A stretch of DNA of 17,500 nucleotides from assembly GCA_030674155.1 (NCBI GenBank), contig CM060325.1, forward strand, positions 24,507,288 to 24,524,787, in the 5' to 3' direction. Position 1 is the first letter of the stretch. Every line of letters begins with the position of its first letter. The position numbers were made by a program, and so were the translations under genes. The notes under the pieces were generated by a model. That model saw nothing but the letters and a program-made list of their open reading frames with translations. It had not been told where the DNA came from and did not search any database. Below are positions 8,495-17,500 of this stretch, piece after piece. The stretch comes from Stramonita haemastoma. Taxonomy: Eukaryota > Mollusca > Gastropoda > Neogastropoda > Muricidae.

Positions 8495-10748
8495 GCATTT
8501 CTTAGTCATTTAATCCAATTAGGCAGCCTGTCGCCTAGTTTCTTCGCTATTGTGGAGCTAGGGTGAAGACCGCACCAGATGACACAAGATGGGACTGGAG
8601 AAGGCGAGAAAAGAGGGAGAAGAAGAGGCAATGCATTAACAAAACCCTGCCTGCATCTGGACCCTTTTGGGGGGCGCCTGCCCGCCCCACCCCCCTCGCT
8701 CATCCATCTTTTCTTCCCCTTCCCCCCAACACAGCTCCTCCTCCCTCCTCCACAAAATCAAAGCATCGCGCATCATGAAGAATGAAATATGGACATTCAT
8801 TAAAACCTGCAAGAAGCAGAAATGACATACTGCTTCTATCAGATGTTGTGTTCCTGTCTTTGTTCTACCCACCTCTCATTTGCATCCACGATAAATGGGT
8901 GAGACAGAGACAGAATGCAGAGAACAGGAAAACAAAATATGCATGACTTGTGAGTTTGAAAGAAAAAAGGTGAAATGTTAAATGCATGAGGGTAGACTAC
9001 AGTATGAGGTAGTTGATTAAACAGCAGCTGTTTACTGACAGGAAGGAGACAGATTGTTGCCTGCTCTTCAGCTCTGGGGAGATTAGAACAACGCATATTC
9101 TGTTCACTAGTTGTTTTTTTGTTTGTTTTTATTGATGCAACTAACCAAATAATTCATTCTAAGAATTAAACAGTATGTAAAATGAATTAATAAGTGAACA
9201 AGTCAGTAAGGTGAATATAAAAGGCAATGATTCAAACACTTAAGTGAGATAGAGATGAATCTTAGAAGTGAAGGGTCAGAAATCGTATAGAAAACCATAT
9301 TTTTATAGTCACTAAGTAAGCAAAACAAAGGGCAGTCTATGCAGCATAAACATGTCATTTATAATATATTATTAATTGCCAACATCAAGAGACAGCAACA
9401 AAGATGGAAGAAGGAAACAGTATGTGTAAAGAAGAGAAGAAAGGAAAGAGACCCAAGAGTGAAACATGGGCCTTTCTCTTGGCTGCCCTTGGTAGCAGGC
9501 AAACAGGGGAAGGGAAGTAACTGTGTCATGACCAAGCCAAGGGCACACAGGAGGCAGCAGTAGCATAGTGGCCACTCTAGCCCTTTTACTCTATGTTCTG
9601 ATCAGGCCCATATGCGGCTCCACATCATTGGTTGGCTATCAATACTTTGTAAATGTTCTATTCTGTCCACTGTCTTTGCTTTTAATGTGCTTCCCTTGTT
9701 ACATAAACCTGCCTGGAGAGGTGAACAACTGTCTCTTGTTCATTTGTTTAAGAGAGCTCTTTGAGCCTTGCTCTCTTATGCCTTCCATCTGCCACTTTCT
9801 TGCAAGGAGAACTGCCAGGACTTTAGAACAAAGAATCAGAATAAAGAAGTGGAGAAAGAAAAAAAAAGTTCTGCAGTAAATGTGGGATCTGAGCTTGGCA
9901 AGAAGCACATGTTTATCCTATTTCCTCAGTCAGCTGGCCCCCCCACAAACACCCTTCCTCATAAAATTCATAACTTGGGGCTGGCAAAACAAGAAAATGA
10001 AACTGTAAGCAGACAATGGGGACACAAAAGACAAAGGAAAAATCAATAAGCAAGTGGGGACCCTTGGTCCTGTTCAGCTGTCTGGAAGGGCTGGCACCTT
10101 TATTAAGGTTTCCTTCTTGTATCTTTCTTAGGCAATTCTGGGAGCCATATGCAGCCCTGGCAGGAGGCAGGGAGCTCATTACAATGGCCCAACCAATTAA
10201 AACAGGCTTTGTTAGCTTTCTTAGCAAGGCAGCTGATCATGTTTTTCCTCATTTCCTTGCCTTTCTTCTTGCATAAGGCCCATGGGGTGCTTTGTAAGAA
10301 GCCAGGCTCCCCTCAAGTCATGCTCAGCTGGTCTGCACTCTCCTCCCCCTTCACTAATCACACAGCCCACTTGTGTGTTAATCACTTGCCCTCCACATGT
10401 CTCTCATTCTTCACACAAGGCACAGGTGATGCAAGCTGCTGCCTTGAAGGAGATTGACTCAGGCCTTGTGTTTTGAAGAAAGCTCTGGAACCATTGTTTG
10501 GCCCCAGACCACACTGGCAGCTACAAGAGACCGCATGCCGCGCGCACGTCTGCTTTCCTGCACCTGGGTTGGGCCGCCTCCTGAAAACGTTCATCACTTG
10601 CACCCAGTGTAAATAAATCCCACATTATACCCCAGCCCCCCAATTACCAACCCTTAGATCAGAGAAACATGACATGTTGGAAGTGTGCCTTAGGTCCCTT
10701 TGAAATCGGATCAGCTGATGGTAAAAGATGTTTTTCTTTCTTTCACAG

Positions 10749-10967
10749 GCAGAGGACGCTTTGTTGAGGGAGCAGATTGAAGAGTACAACCGCCGTCTGC
10801 GGGAGTTTGAGGACCGACAAAGACAGTACCGCCAGGAGCAAGAGCGCCAGGCCGAGACAGAAGCAGAGGTAGTGCAGGCTTTGTTAGACATTTCCAAACC
10901 CCCTGACCCTCATGGCCCAGAAAATAATAATAATAATGATAACAGTCACAACAATAGTCCCGTCTGA
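10749..10967 (+). CDS. CBFB: Core-binding factor subunit beta, C-terminal exon with stop
   Basis: The 72 codons begin AEDALLREQIEEYNRRL, continue REFEDRQRQYRQEQE, and end ISKPPDPHGPE, five Asn, DNSHNNSPV, then TGA at 10965-10967. The start follows TTTCACAG in phase 0 and joins ...DEERAE to AEDALL, matching the ERAQ/QEDAL junction of human CBFB and the fly sequence EDAILRDQI. The first ~40 residues form the charged, probably helical region after the Runt-binding domain. The last ~30 residues are low-complexity and not recognised as conserved. The Asn run is coded by AAT repeats, so its length may vary between individuals. A possible internal donor (GAG|GTAGTG at 10869) could give other C-termini, as vertebrate CBFB has alternative ends. 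Confidence 0.92.
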   Translation, partial: AEDALLREQIEEYNRRLREFEDRQRQYRQEQERQAETEAEVVQALLDISKPPDPHGPENNNNNDNSHNNSPV

Positions 10968-12262
10968 GTCATACTCCCAGCCCCCAACATGTGCTGGCTG
11001 TCTGCCCACCCTGTCGCGACAGGCACACCAATCACTGTCGACAGTACTTGTCTTTGAACTAATGACAAGGACAGATTGGGCAACCAGGGCGATCCGGGTC
11101 GTCCCTGTTGGTGGTTAATGTTGGATGAACTTGCAGCACTTCTCTATTTCATTATTTTGCCTGCTTCCTTTGCTTTGTCGTGTTGCATGCATCTGGCTTT
11201 TTTCTTTCTTTTTTTTTTGTTAGCATGAAACGTCCAAACTGCTGTGATTACCAACTGATGTTCTGGAAATATAAAGGGCCCAGACAGGCGCCGTATTTGA
11301 TAATGCACATACATCAGAAGTGTTGTGGAGATGTCTGATCTACCTCTTGTTTTGTTGGCAATTCTGTTGTGGTTTGCATGTGACGGATATCAGTTGTGCA
11401 TGCCTCTTGTTATATTTGCTTTATACACCACCCATTCTTTGTTGTTTTCTTTTCATTTTGTCAGCAGAGTTTTCTGTACAGTGTTCAAAATATTCTTATT
11501 TGATTGTTGATATGATTCAGGGAAATCAATGTGCTTCTTAACTTGTAAGTGGAAAGAAATGAAAGTTTGTAAGAAAAACAAAAAAAACACCAAAAAAAAC
11601 TGGTAATGAATGAGTTTGTGGTGATGTGCTGGAGCCTGTGTCTTTTTAAATATATATTGAAATTATTTTATACTTGTTTCGTTGTTAGTAAATCTGCATC
11701 CTGTATATTTTTCTTTACATTTTGCGTAAAAGAAAAAAAACACCAATATCCAAGTGTGTACATCATTTTGTGCAGATGATTTTATAGATTTGGTATGTTC
11801 TTCTGACAGTGTACTTGCTTCCAGATTTTTTGTGATAACAAATATTGTATAAAATTTTGCATTGCAAAGATGAGCTAAAAAAAATATATATATATTTATT
11901 TTGCTGGGTAGAATTCTTACTATTTTTTGTTGTTGTTTGGTTCGCTGTGAGTGGATGTGCCTTTTAGTTCATGAGTGTACAACTAGTCAGTGAAGAATAT
12001 GTGGACAAGGTCACCAATTGGGTTTTTCAGATTTTTTGTTTTTAAATGCATGCTTTTGTTGTCATTTTTGGTTGTACTGTGCACAATGTTGTTTTGAAAA
12101 TATCTATGCTGTTATATGTTATGAATTTTGTGTGTGTGTGTGCAATGTTTTGTTGCAATGCTTTTGTGGCTTTGTTTTTGTTTTTGCTGTTGTCATTTTT
12201 TTCATCAATCTGTTCCACCATTGACTCATGAATGAAAGAATAAATTACTTTTGTATCATTTC
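10968..12262 (+). other. CBFB: Probable CBFB 3' UTR
   Basis: About 1.3 kb of T- and AT-rich sequence follows the stop codon with no splice signal or reading frame of note. It contains T-rich blocks (11190-11220, 12030-12200), an AT-rich stretch with ATATATATATTTATTTT near 11886, and GT-rich pieces. I saw no canonical AATAAA before 12239. Small open frames here (11320-11541, 12018-12224) give hydrophobic Phe/Cys/Leu-rich peptides, as expected from T-rich DNA. The end is inferred from the poly(A) signal and may be off by tens of bases. Confidence 0.6.
12239..12244 (+). terminator. CBFB: Candidate poly(A) signal AATAAA for CBFB
   Basis: AATAAA is followed at 12270-12310 by GT/T-rich sequence (GAGTTTGTTTTGCATGTAG ...), the usual downstream element. 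It is the first canonical hexamer after the stop codon. Cleavage would be expected around 12255-12270. Confidence 0.55.
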
Positions 12263-12265
12263 AAA

Positions 12266-13470
12266 GCTTGAGTTTGTTTTGCATGTAGCTTTTTGTGCAT
12301 GTATTTACACTGTTCATTTCTTTCTTTTGCGTTTCTCCCAACACTTCAACAGCACTTTTCTGAATTATGGGAAACACCCCTCCCAAAAAGTATCCCTGAT
12401 AAATAGGAAGGTAGACAACTGCGTACTGACTTCTTACCGATAGATACATTACCTTGCACGCAATCACACACACAAAAAAAGTGGGAAAAAATCATGAAAC
12501 AGAGGAAAGAAGAGCATAAGGAGCTGCTGAGAAGAGAAAAGGAAAGCGTCCGTGGCGCTGGGCGGTTGGTTGGCAACTGAAGCAACACTAGGCTAGGCCA
12601 GCGACCCTGTTGCCTTTCACCAGCGAGGCTAGGCTAGCACTCCCAGCCCACGCTACTCGCGGCACGGTACCGCTAGGCTTCGGGGAGAGGAACACAAAAA
12701 TCGATAACCAGGGTGGCGCAGAGTTACTTCCCGTTAGCCTAGTAAGGGTTTGGGCGCTGGGAGGGTGATGGCTCTTGACGGGACCGGTTGGTTGGTTGGT
12801 TGATGTTGGTTGGTGTTTTCTTTGGGTTTTTTAAAAAATATATAATTTTCTTGTGTTGATGGTTAGTATTTTTCAGAAGGGAAAGCAGGAATATCGGATT
12901 TATTATCATTTGCCATTTTGTTGATTGAAAGTGGAGACAAATACGGCTTGTACAATGCTGATCGTTTGGGGGGGCGCTCATGCACTATTTGCCTACTCTG
13001 ATGCGCGCGCGAACTTGAATGTACACTGGCAGAAAACATGCATTTCCAATTATAAAAAAAGAAATCTCACCCTGCCTCCCCCTTTGCCACACAAAAACAC
13101 ATGCAAGGAGCAAACGTGGACAGCTAAGAACGCTTGAATCGTATTGGACTAGGTCTATATTGAAAATAGTAACAACTGCATGTAAGTATGTCCCAACGCA
13201 GATCAAGGATCATCGGTAGGCCTATGCTCTTCATACACGCACGCTAGCCTATGACAGACCAGGCTACTCTAGGCTAGGCTAGTTTGGCACCGTGAAAATC
13301 AGTTATTCTGTTTTTCACATGTGTAGGGGTATTCAGAATTCTTTTTTTCACATACATATTTAGGTGTATGTGAGAGAAAAGGAAAAAAATGGAACACAAT
13401 GATAATTTGATGTGGAATACGGCATTTTGACAACGGAAAGATTCATTACTGAAATACTCCCTTGGAAAAC
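12266..13470. other. Downstream flank of CBFB, no gene recognised
   Basis: The first 320 bases are AT-rich. From about 12545 to 12780 the sequence is markedly richer in GC and CpG (for example CACGCTACTCGCGGCACGGTACCGC around 12650) and carries several CTAGGC motifs (12589, 12630, 12672, 12737), which reappear at 13245-13285. This patch could be an old repeat or the edge of a neighbouring regulatory region; no exon or core promoter could be assigned. Short open frames on both strands look random. Confidence 0.4.
12784..12815. repeat. Imperfect (GGTT)n tetranucleotide repeat
   Basis: CCGGTTGGTTGGTTGGTTGA is followed by TGTTGGTTGGTG. It is a short G-rich tetranucleotide tract. Confidence 0.8.
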
Positions 13471-13494
13471 TCTCTCTCTCTCTCTCTCTCTCCC

Positions 13495-13562
<68 letters not shown>

Positions 13563-13665
13563 TCTCTTCTGCTCTCTTCTTCTCTGTCTCTGTCTCTCTC
13601 TCTCTCTTGTCTGTCTTCTGTCTGTCTTCTCGTCTCTCTCTCTCTCTCTCTATGTCTCTTCTCTC

Positions 13666-13740
<75 letters not shown>
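13471..13740. repeat. Long imperfect (CT)n microsatellite
   Basis: About 270 bases of CT dinucleotides are broken by CCCTCTC, TTCTTCT, GTCTGTCTT and ATGTCT interruptions. A pure block of more than 60 bases sits at the right end. The Ser-Leu and Arg-Glu frames on either strand come only from the repeat. Confidence 0.95.
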
Positions 13741-13742
<2 letters not shown>

Positions 13743-14701
13743 ATAGGGTAATCTTCTGAAACCATAGATGTTGCAGAGGGTAAGCCTTAATTCAGAGTTG
13801 TAAACGTGGTCAACTTTCGGTAACAAAAAACAACAACAAACAATATACGAACTTCTACACTTCGAGTGTAAGAAAATTAGCACTAAGAATAGTTGTCGGT
13901 GATGATGGCTGGAATTCCTTCCAACTTTTTTAAACAATATGTTTTCATTCAATCTTTTGTGTGTGTGTTTTATTTTTATTTTAAAAAAAAATTCAACTAT
14001 TGTTTTGTCTTTGTTTCTTTCAATTATTCGTTCTTTCTTGACTTTACCTCTTTTATTGTACTCCACAATGAGTAGTTTTGTCTTTTTTATGTGGTGGTAG
14101 GGGGGAGGGGGTATTCAGTTTTGTCCTTTGGTGTTTGAATGATAAAGAACCGCGCATACACTTATTTAGACAACAGAGGGGAAAGGACTCGGGGACTGAT
14201 TAAAAAAAATGATAAAGGATAGAATGACGCAGAAAGAGAGATCGAGACAGAAAAAAAGAAGAAAGAGCGGCGAAGTGAAAGACGTTTTGTGCTAGATCAG
14301 GGACAAAAGAAAGAAAGAAAAAAAAACCAACAACAAAAAACACCTCGTCTCTCGGCCTTTGGAGAAGGCATCCCAGTGTAGCGCCGATTGTCAGGGCGAG
14401 GGACGTCTATATATCACACAGTGTTTGTCTCTTGATCAAGCTAACCTGCTTCATTGTCACCCTCCCTTGACATGTGGCCACCTCTCCAAACACGGCTACG
14501 TTCCCTCTAGGATCCGCGTTTTTCACACACCCCGACTGGAGATGGTATCACTATGCCAAATTTCTTCCAGTTGGCTTTTCAGTCCCATTGAAATCATGCA
14601 TCAGAGGTCTTTAGTAAGAAAAAGAGAGGCGACCATGCTAAAGAGAAGAGTGCGGGAATATTGGAGATTAGTGGTATTTGGGACATCGGCTATATTCTTT
14701 C
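13741..14701. other. Non-coding stretch, nothing recognised
   Basis: T- and A-rich sequence with A/G-rich pieces (14200-14340) leads into a more balanced segment (14360-14690). The longest frame, 14359-14742 plus (127 codons), runs straight into the poly-T/poly-G tract, has no recognisable domain and no clear splice context. I do not call it a gene. Confidence 0.4.
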
Positions 14702-14702
14702 T

Positions 14703-14733
<31 letters not shown>

Positions 14734-14735
14734 GG
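14702..14735. repeat. Poly-T (11) joined to poly-G (23)
   Basis: T11 is directly followed by G23 and then TAAGT. Confidence 0.95.
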
Positions 14736-15274
14736 TAAGTAATTTTGCAGAAATGTTCTTACGTTAAAGTAAACTTCACTCAACACGTTTGGCTTGGCAG
14801 ATCTAACCCATTTACAATTTTGAGTTTAATTTTCAGTTATGAATATCACAAGAATGCTGAACAAAATATGTATGATGTATTTTATATTTAGACAATGGTG
14901 GTGGTTTGGGTTTGGGTTTTTTATTTGTTTAGTGGTTTGTTTGTTTTTTCATTGGGTACTCGAAATGGTTTCTGGATCAAGATTTCTTTCAACACGAGTC
15001 CAGCTTCCTCTCCGGTCGGAAGTTGCTTCATTCATCAGAGCAAATTCTTCACAGTAGACTTGGTAGTAAGTGCAAGTGTGTATAGAGCGAAATAGTACTG
15101 AGACTTTTTTTTTTTCTAACTTTGCTAGTGGAAAACATGTAAGGAAACAGACTACACTGTTTGGGTTGTGTTGGTAAGTCCAACGACCAAACATAGCAAC
15201 TAAAAGTTAGCGCTAACGTGATTTTGGGGGATATTTTTTATTTTACAGTTTTGTTTCTTCCACTCAAGCTGGCT
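14736..15274. other. Non-coding stretch, nothing recognised
   Basis: This is AT-rich sequence with GT/GTTT-rich parts (14897-14945). The small frames on both strands around 14949-15194 overlap each other and show no family resemblance. Confidence 0.4.
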
Positions 15275-15296
15275 AAAAAAAAAAAAAAAAAAAAAA
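15275..15296. repeat. Poly-A (22)
   Basis: There are 22 uninterrupted A after GGCT. No retroposon body was recognised to the left, so this is annotated only as a homopolymer. Confidence 0.9.
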
Positions 15297-15638
15297 GAAG
15301 CCTCCGTATATTTAAACGACCACTGAAAAGACTGCTGGAAACGGTTTGTCACTTGGTCTCGGCGTTGTCGTTGTAGTAAAGGCCTATTCTCGGCAGAAAG
15401 AAAACATACCCCCCCTCCCTCCCCATTGCAATGGACTGAGCATCTGGAAAACCTAGTGCCCTGAGAGTTTTTTTTTCTGTCGTGTATCAAGACAACATAT
15501 TTCGTTGGTCTTTACGAACGCCATTCACAAATACACGTACGCACATGATACATTCACTCAGACACGCTCACTCGAAAACACATTATGCTATACAAGCAAA
15601 CATGGACAAGTGTGGGTTGGAACCCGTGCGCATGCACG
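15297..15638. other. Non-coding stretch, nothing recognised
   Basis: Mixed-composition sequence with a C-rich piece (ACCCCCCCTCCCTCCCC near 15409-15424) and CpG-containing parts (15355-15375, 15509-15545). No exon or RNA gene was recognised. Confidence 0.4.
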
Positions 15639-15719
15639 TACACACACACACACACACACCACCCGCACGCACGCACGCACGCACGCACGCACCCCACGCA
15701 CACACGCACGCGCACACAC

Positions 15720-15784
<65 letters not shown>
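15639..15784. repeat. Compound (CA)n/(CACG)n/(CGCA)n microsatellite
   Basis: (CA)n is followed by CGCA repeats (15665-15691), CACGCACG and CGCGCGCA interruptions, and a final pure (CA)n of more than 45 bases. Most of the tract alternates purine and pyrimidine and could adopt Z-DNA. Confidence 0.95.
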
Positions 15785-15785
<1 letters not shown>

Positions 15786-15860
15786 ACCGACGTGTAACAT
15801 GGGTGGATCTGATTTTTTCCCCGAAAAAACAGGATCAAAGAATGAGCTGTTCCTGTCCAT

Positions 15861-15882
15861 CCCCCCCCCCCCCCCCCCCCCC
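15861..15882. repeat. Poly-C (22) and pyrimidine tract
   Basis: C22 is followed by TTCTCTCTCTCC, then CCTTCCTTCCCCCC and T-rich sequence to about 15932. Confidence 0.95.
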
Positions 15883-16308
15883 TTCTCTCTCTCCTTCCTT
15901 CCCCCCTCCCTCTTTTTTTTATTTTTTTTTTTATAGTCTTTGAGACGTGATGGTACGGTCCGCCATATGATCGCAAGAGACCGAACTGTGATAGACAAAA
16001 AGAGGAGGGGAAAGGGTAGGGTTAGGAGGAGGAAGAGGAAACCTCCATGAACGGCAAGATATTGCTTTTGATGAAAGAAAACAAGGAGGGGGAGGGGGAT
16101 ACCAGGGACCCCCCAGACCCACCCACCCCACCCTAACGGTGCTATTCTTTTTGATGTCACCTCTCCCACCAGTTCTCTTAGGTAGCTCTTCTCATCCCCT
16201 TATCTTTTGTTGCCGATATTTTCTTCGATTACCCCCATCCCCGTTTCTTTCTATTCCTTCCCTCCTCACGCTTCTAGCTCCCTCCCAACCCATTCATTTC
16301 CAGTTTTC
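15883..16308. other. Non-coding, strand-biased purine/pyrimidine blocks
   Basis: A pyrimidine block (15883-15932) is followed by mixed sequence, then a purine-rich block (15997-16100, GAGGAGG, GGAGGGGG), then a pyrimidine-rich block that grades into the next (CT)n array. No gene was recognised. Confidence 0.4.
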
Positions 16309-16364
16309 TTCTCTCTCTCTTCTCTCTCTCTCTCTCCTCTCCTCTCTCTACTCTCCTCTCTCTC

Positions 16365-16410
<46 letters not shown>

Positions 16411-16411
16411 T

Positions 16412-16462
<51 letters not shown>

Positions 16463-16469
16463 CTCTCTC

Positions 16470-16501
<32 letters not shown>
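16309..16501. repeat. Imperfect (CT)n microsatellite
   Basis: About 190 bases of CT are broken by many CC or TT insertions (TCTCCTCTCC, CTTCCTCTT). The 202-codon Ser/Leu frame across it is an artefact. Confidence 0.95.
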
Positions 16502-16607
16502 GTATTATGTAGGAAACTTCTTTTCTTTACTTTAAAAAAAAAATGGTACCACCCTCCCAACCTTTCTACCGTTAATAAAGCTTTCATTTTCGCATGCTAC
16601 TCGGAGG

Positions 16608-16691
<84 letters not shown>
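16608..16691. repeat. Compound (GT)29-(GA)12 microsatellite
   Basis: Pure GT up to 16666 switches directly to AG dinucleotides up to 16691, ending GGTGGGGG. An isolated AATAAA (16574-16579) lies just upstream with no gene attached. Confidence 0.95.
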
Positions 16692-16697
<6 letters not shown>

Positions 16698-16861
16698 TTA
16701 GGGGATTCCACTTTGTTGCAAAGTCGTTTGTTGCGAGTGAGAGTTAACAGCCCCTATAGGTTGGCTGAAGAAAACAGAGTATAAAAGTGATCACGTTAAT
16801 TTCGAAATACAGTGCTTCGATGTCGTAACTTTCGCACGCGCTTGCCCATGGACGGTTGTGC

Positions 16862-16952
16862 GCTCTCTCTCTCTCTCTCACATCTCTCTCACTCTCTCAT
16901 CCCCTCATCTCTCACTCTCACTCTCCACACTCTCACACACACACACACACAC
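16862..16952. repeat. (CT)n-(CA)n imperfect microsatellite
   Basis: CT dinucleotides with CA/TCAT interruptions change into (CA)10 at about 16933-16952. Confidence 0.9.
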
Positions 16953-17349
16953 ATTTTCCCTTTGTTTATTGCTTGTACTTTTTCCGTAAATCCTGGGCCA
17001 TGATTATCCGGGAGCAGTCTTCGTTTTAAAACTCCAATTTTCTTTGTCCTGCTATGATTTCAGCTTCAGCAATTAGGCAGAACGGTAGCATGATGTATGA
17101 AGTCAATTACTGTGACTTGTCACCCACAAACAAGCCTAGACATTAAATAAAAATAAATAAATGAATTGGGGGGGGGGGGGACAGAAAATAACGCACTGCA
17201 ATCGTCATCTTCAGTGTTTGAAACTGAAGAGGGCAATAAAAAAGGAGAGGTGAAAGTCGAAGGATAGGTCAAAAACCTTGTTCCCAAGGAGGTACAGAGA
17301 AAAACACCATGGTCGCCACATAGAGGCCCTACCAGTTTGACCTGGGATC
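16953..17349. other. Non-coding stretch with poly-G (13)
   Basis: Unrecognised sequence with an (AAAT)n-like stretch (AAATAAAAATAAATAAATGAATT, 17144-17167) directly followed by G13 (17168-17180). No exon was seen. Confidence 0.4.
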
Positions 17350-17500
17350 CCAACAATTAGAGGAACAAACGCGATAGAAGATAACCACATATAAATAAGC
17401 ATGAGAGCAGATAACCACATTGGAACAAACGTGAAAACAGATAACCACGTGGAAAAAAAACACGACCATATTGAAACAAGCACGTGAGCGAATAACCACT
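17350..17500. repeat. ~30-bp minisatellite with GATA/RUNX-type motif, runs off right edge
   Basis: A unit of about 30 bp repeats roughly five times. AGATAACCACAT occurs at 17379 and 17409, AGATAACCACGT at 17439 (exact 30-bp spacing), a decayed form (ACGACCATAT) near 17462, and AATAACCACT at 17491. The rest of the unit reads like GGAACAAACGTGAGAGC. A partial, older unit precedes the first motif (GAGGAACAAACGCGATAGA, 17360-17378). Because the unit is 10 codons long, the minus strand reads as a decapeptide repeat (WLS....FVP), but I see no gene there. The core motif joins WGATAR (AGATAA) and the RUNX site (AACCACA, reverse TGTGGTT). Confidence 0.85.

Larger units (their letters stand above)
6868..10748 (+). 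other. CBFB: CBFB last intron (3881 bp)
   Basis: The intron starts GTGAGTACTG and ends with a pyrimidine tract and TTTCACAG. It separates the two recognised CBFB exons in phase 0. No coding exon was seen inside: the open frames here (for example minus 7256-7510, plus 8149-8397, plus 9568-9879) show no family resemblance and no matching splice sites. Contents are poly-G (28) at 7153-7180, several RUNX-type TGTGGT/ACCACA hexamers mostly between 7531 and 8494, a CT-rich stretch near 8325-8395, a GC-richer purine/pyrimidine patch at about 8570-8760, and an AATAAA at 10612-10617. No repeat family was recognised. Confidence 0.85.

Noticed and set aside
13274..13765. 163-codon minus frame of Arg-Glu repeats and 115-codon plus frame of Ser-Leu repeats
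   Set aside because: Both are translations of the same (CT)n array.
14359..14742. 127-codon plus frame with mixed composition
   Set aside because: It ends in Phe and Gly runs from poly-T/poly-G, has no family resemblance, and lies more than 2 kb beyond the CBFB poly(A) signal.
15588..16169. 193-codon minus frame
   Set aside because: It is mostly Cys-Val from (CA)n and Gly from poly-C. The N-terminal part is Leu/Phe-rich but unrecognised, with no splice evidence.
16574..16579. AATAAA followed by GT-rich DNA as a poly(A) signal
   Set aside because: The GT-rich part is a (GT)n microsatellite and no transcript end is expected there. The same applies to AATAAA at 4404 and 10612, which lie in introns.
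16139..16747. 202-codon Ser/Leu-rich plus frame
   Set aside because: It crosses a (CT)n array and then a (GT)n/(GA)n array; no protein-like sequence lies outside the repeats.
16780..16787. TATAAAAG as a core promoter
   Set aside because: Similar words occur by chance in this AT-rich DNA (5107 and 9216 regions), and no gene start follows; downstream is a (CT)n array.

Overview
The window looks like animal nuclear DNA, most likely from a marine mollusc and plausibly a caenogastropod snail. Three things point that way: introns of several kilobases with GT..AG borders, very dense dinucleotide microsatellites and poly-G/poly-C runs, and a degenerate tRNA-derived SINE whose body resembles one I remember from gastropod genomes. 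The clade assignment is inference. There is no bacterial-type operon and no CRISPR array, and I found no tRNA or rRNA gene.

The only gene I can identify is the 3' half of the core-binding factor beta gene (CBFB; fly homologues Brother and Big brother) on the + strand. Two coding exons are readable: 6751-6867 (39 codons, phase 0 at both ends) and 10749-10967 (72 codons plus TGA). A 3.88 kb intron (GTGAGT ... TTTCACAG) separates them. The first carries the FILNGVCVIW core of the Runx-binding fold. The second encodes the charged C-terminal helix and ends in an Asn-rich tail made by an AAT microsatellite. The exons for the N-terminal ~94 residues were not found and should lie left of the window. 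A T-rich 3' UTR of about 1.3 kb ends near an AATAAA at 12239-12244 followed by GT-rich sequence.

Layout: 1-3500 is upstream intron or intergenic DNA crowded with repeats: a SINE, (CA)n, (CT)n/(GT)n, poly-G, a 56-base poly-C and a small minus-strand LINE-like remnant. 3540-4340 is richer in CpG and may hold a second SINE fragment. 4340-12265 is AT-rich, nearly free of microsatellites, and holds the CBFB exons, the last intron and the 3' UTR. 12265-13470 is downstream DNA with a CpG-richer patch and CTAGG-type motifs. 13471-16955 is again loaded with (CT)n, (CA)n, (GT)n and G/C runs. 17350-17500 is a ~30-bp minisatellite that runs off the right edge. Its units contain AGATAACCACA, a GATA-type site overlapping a RUNX-type site.

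I see no clear case for a novel multi-gene system. The most interesting leads are the GATA/RUNX-motif minisatellite downstream of a gene whose product is the RUNX partner, a cluster of RUNX-type motifs in the last CBFB intron, and the microsatellite-derived protein tail.
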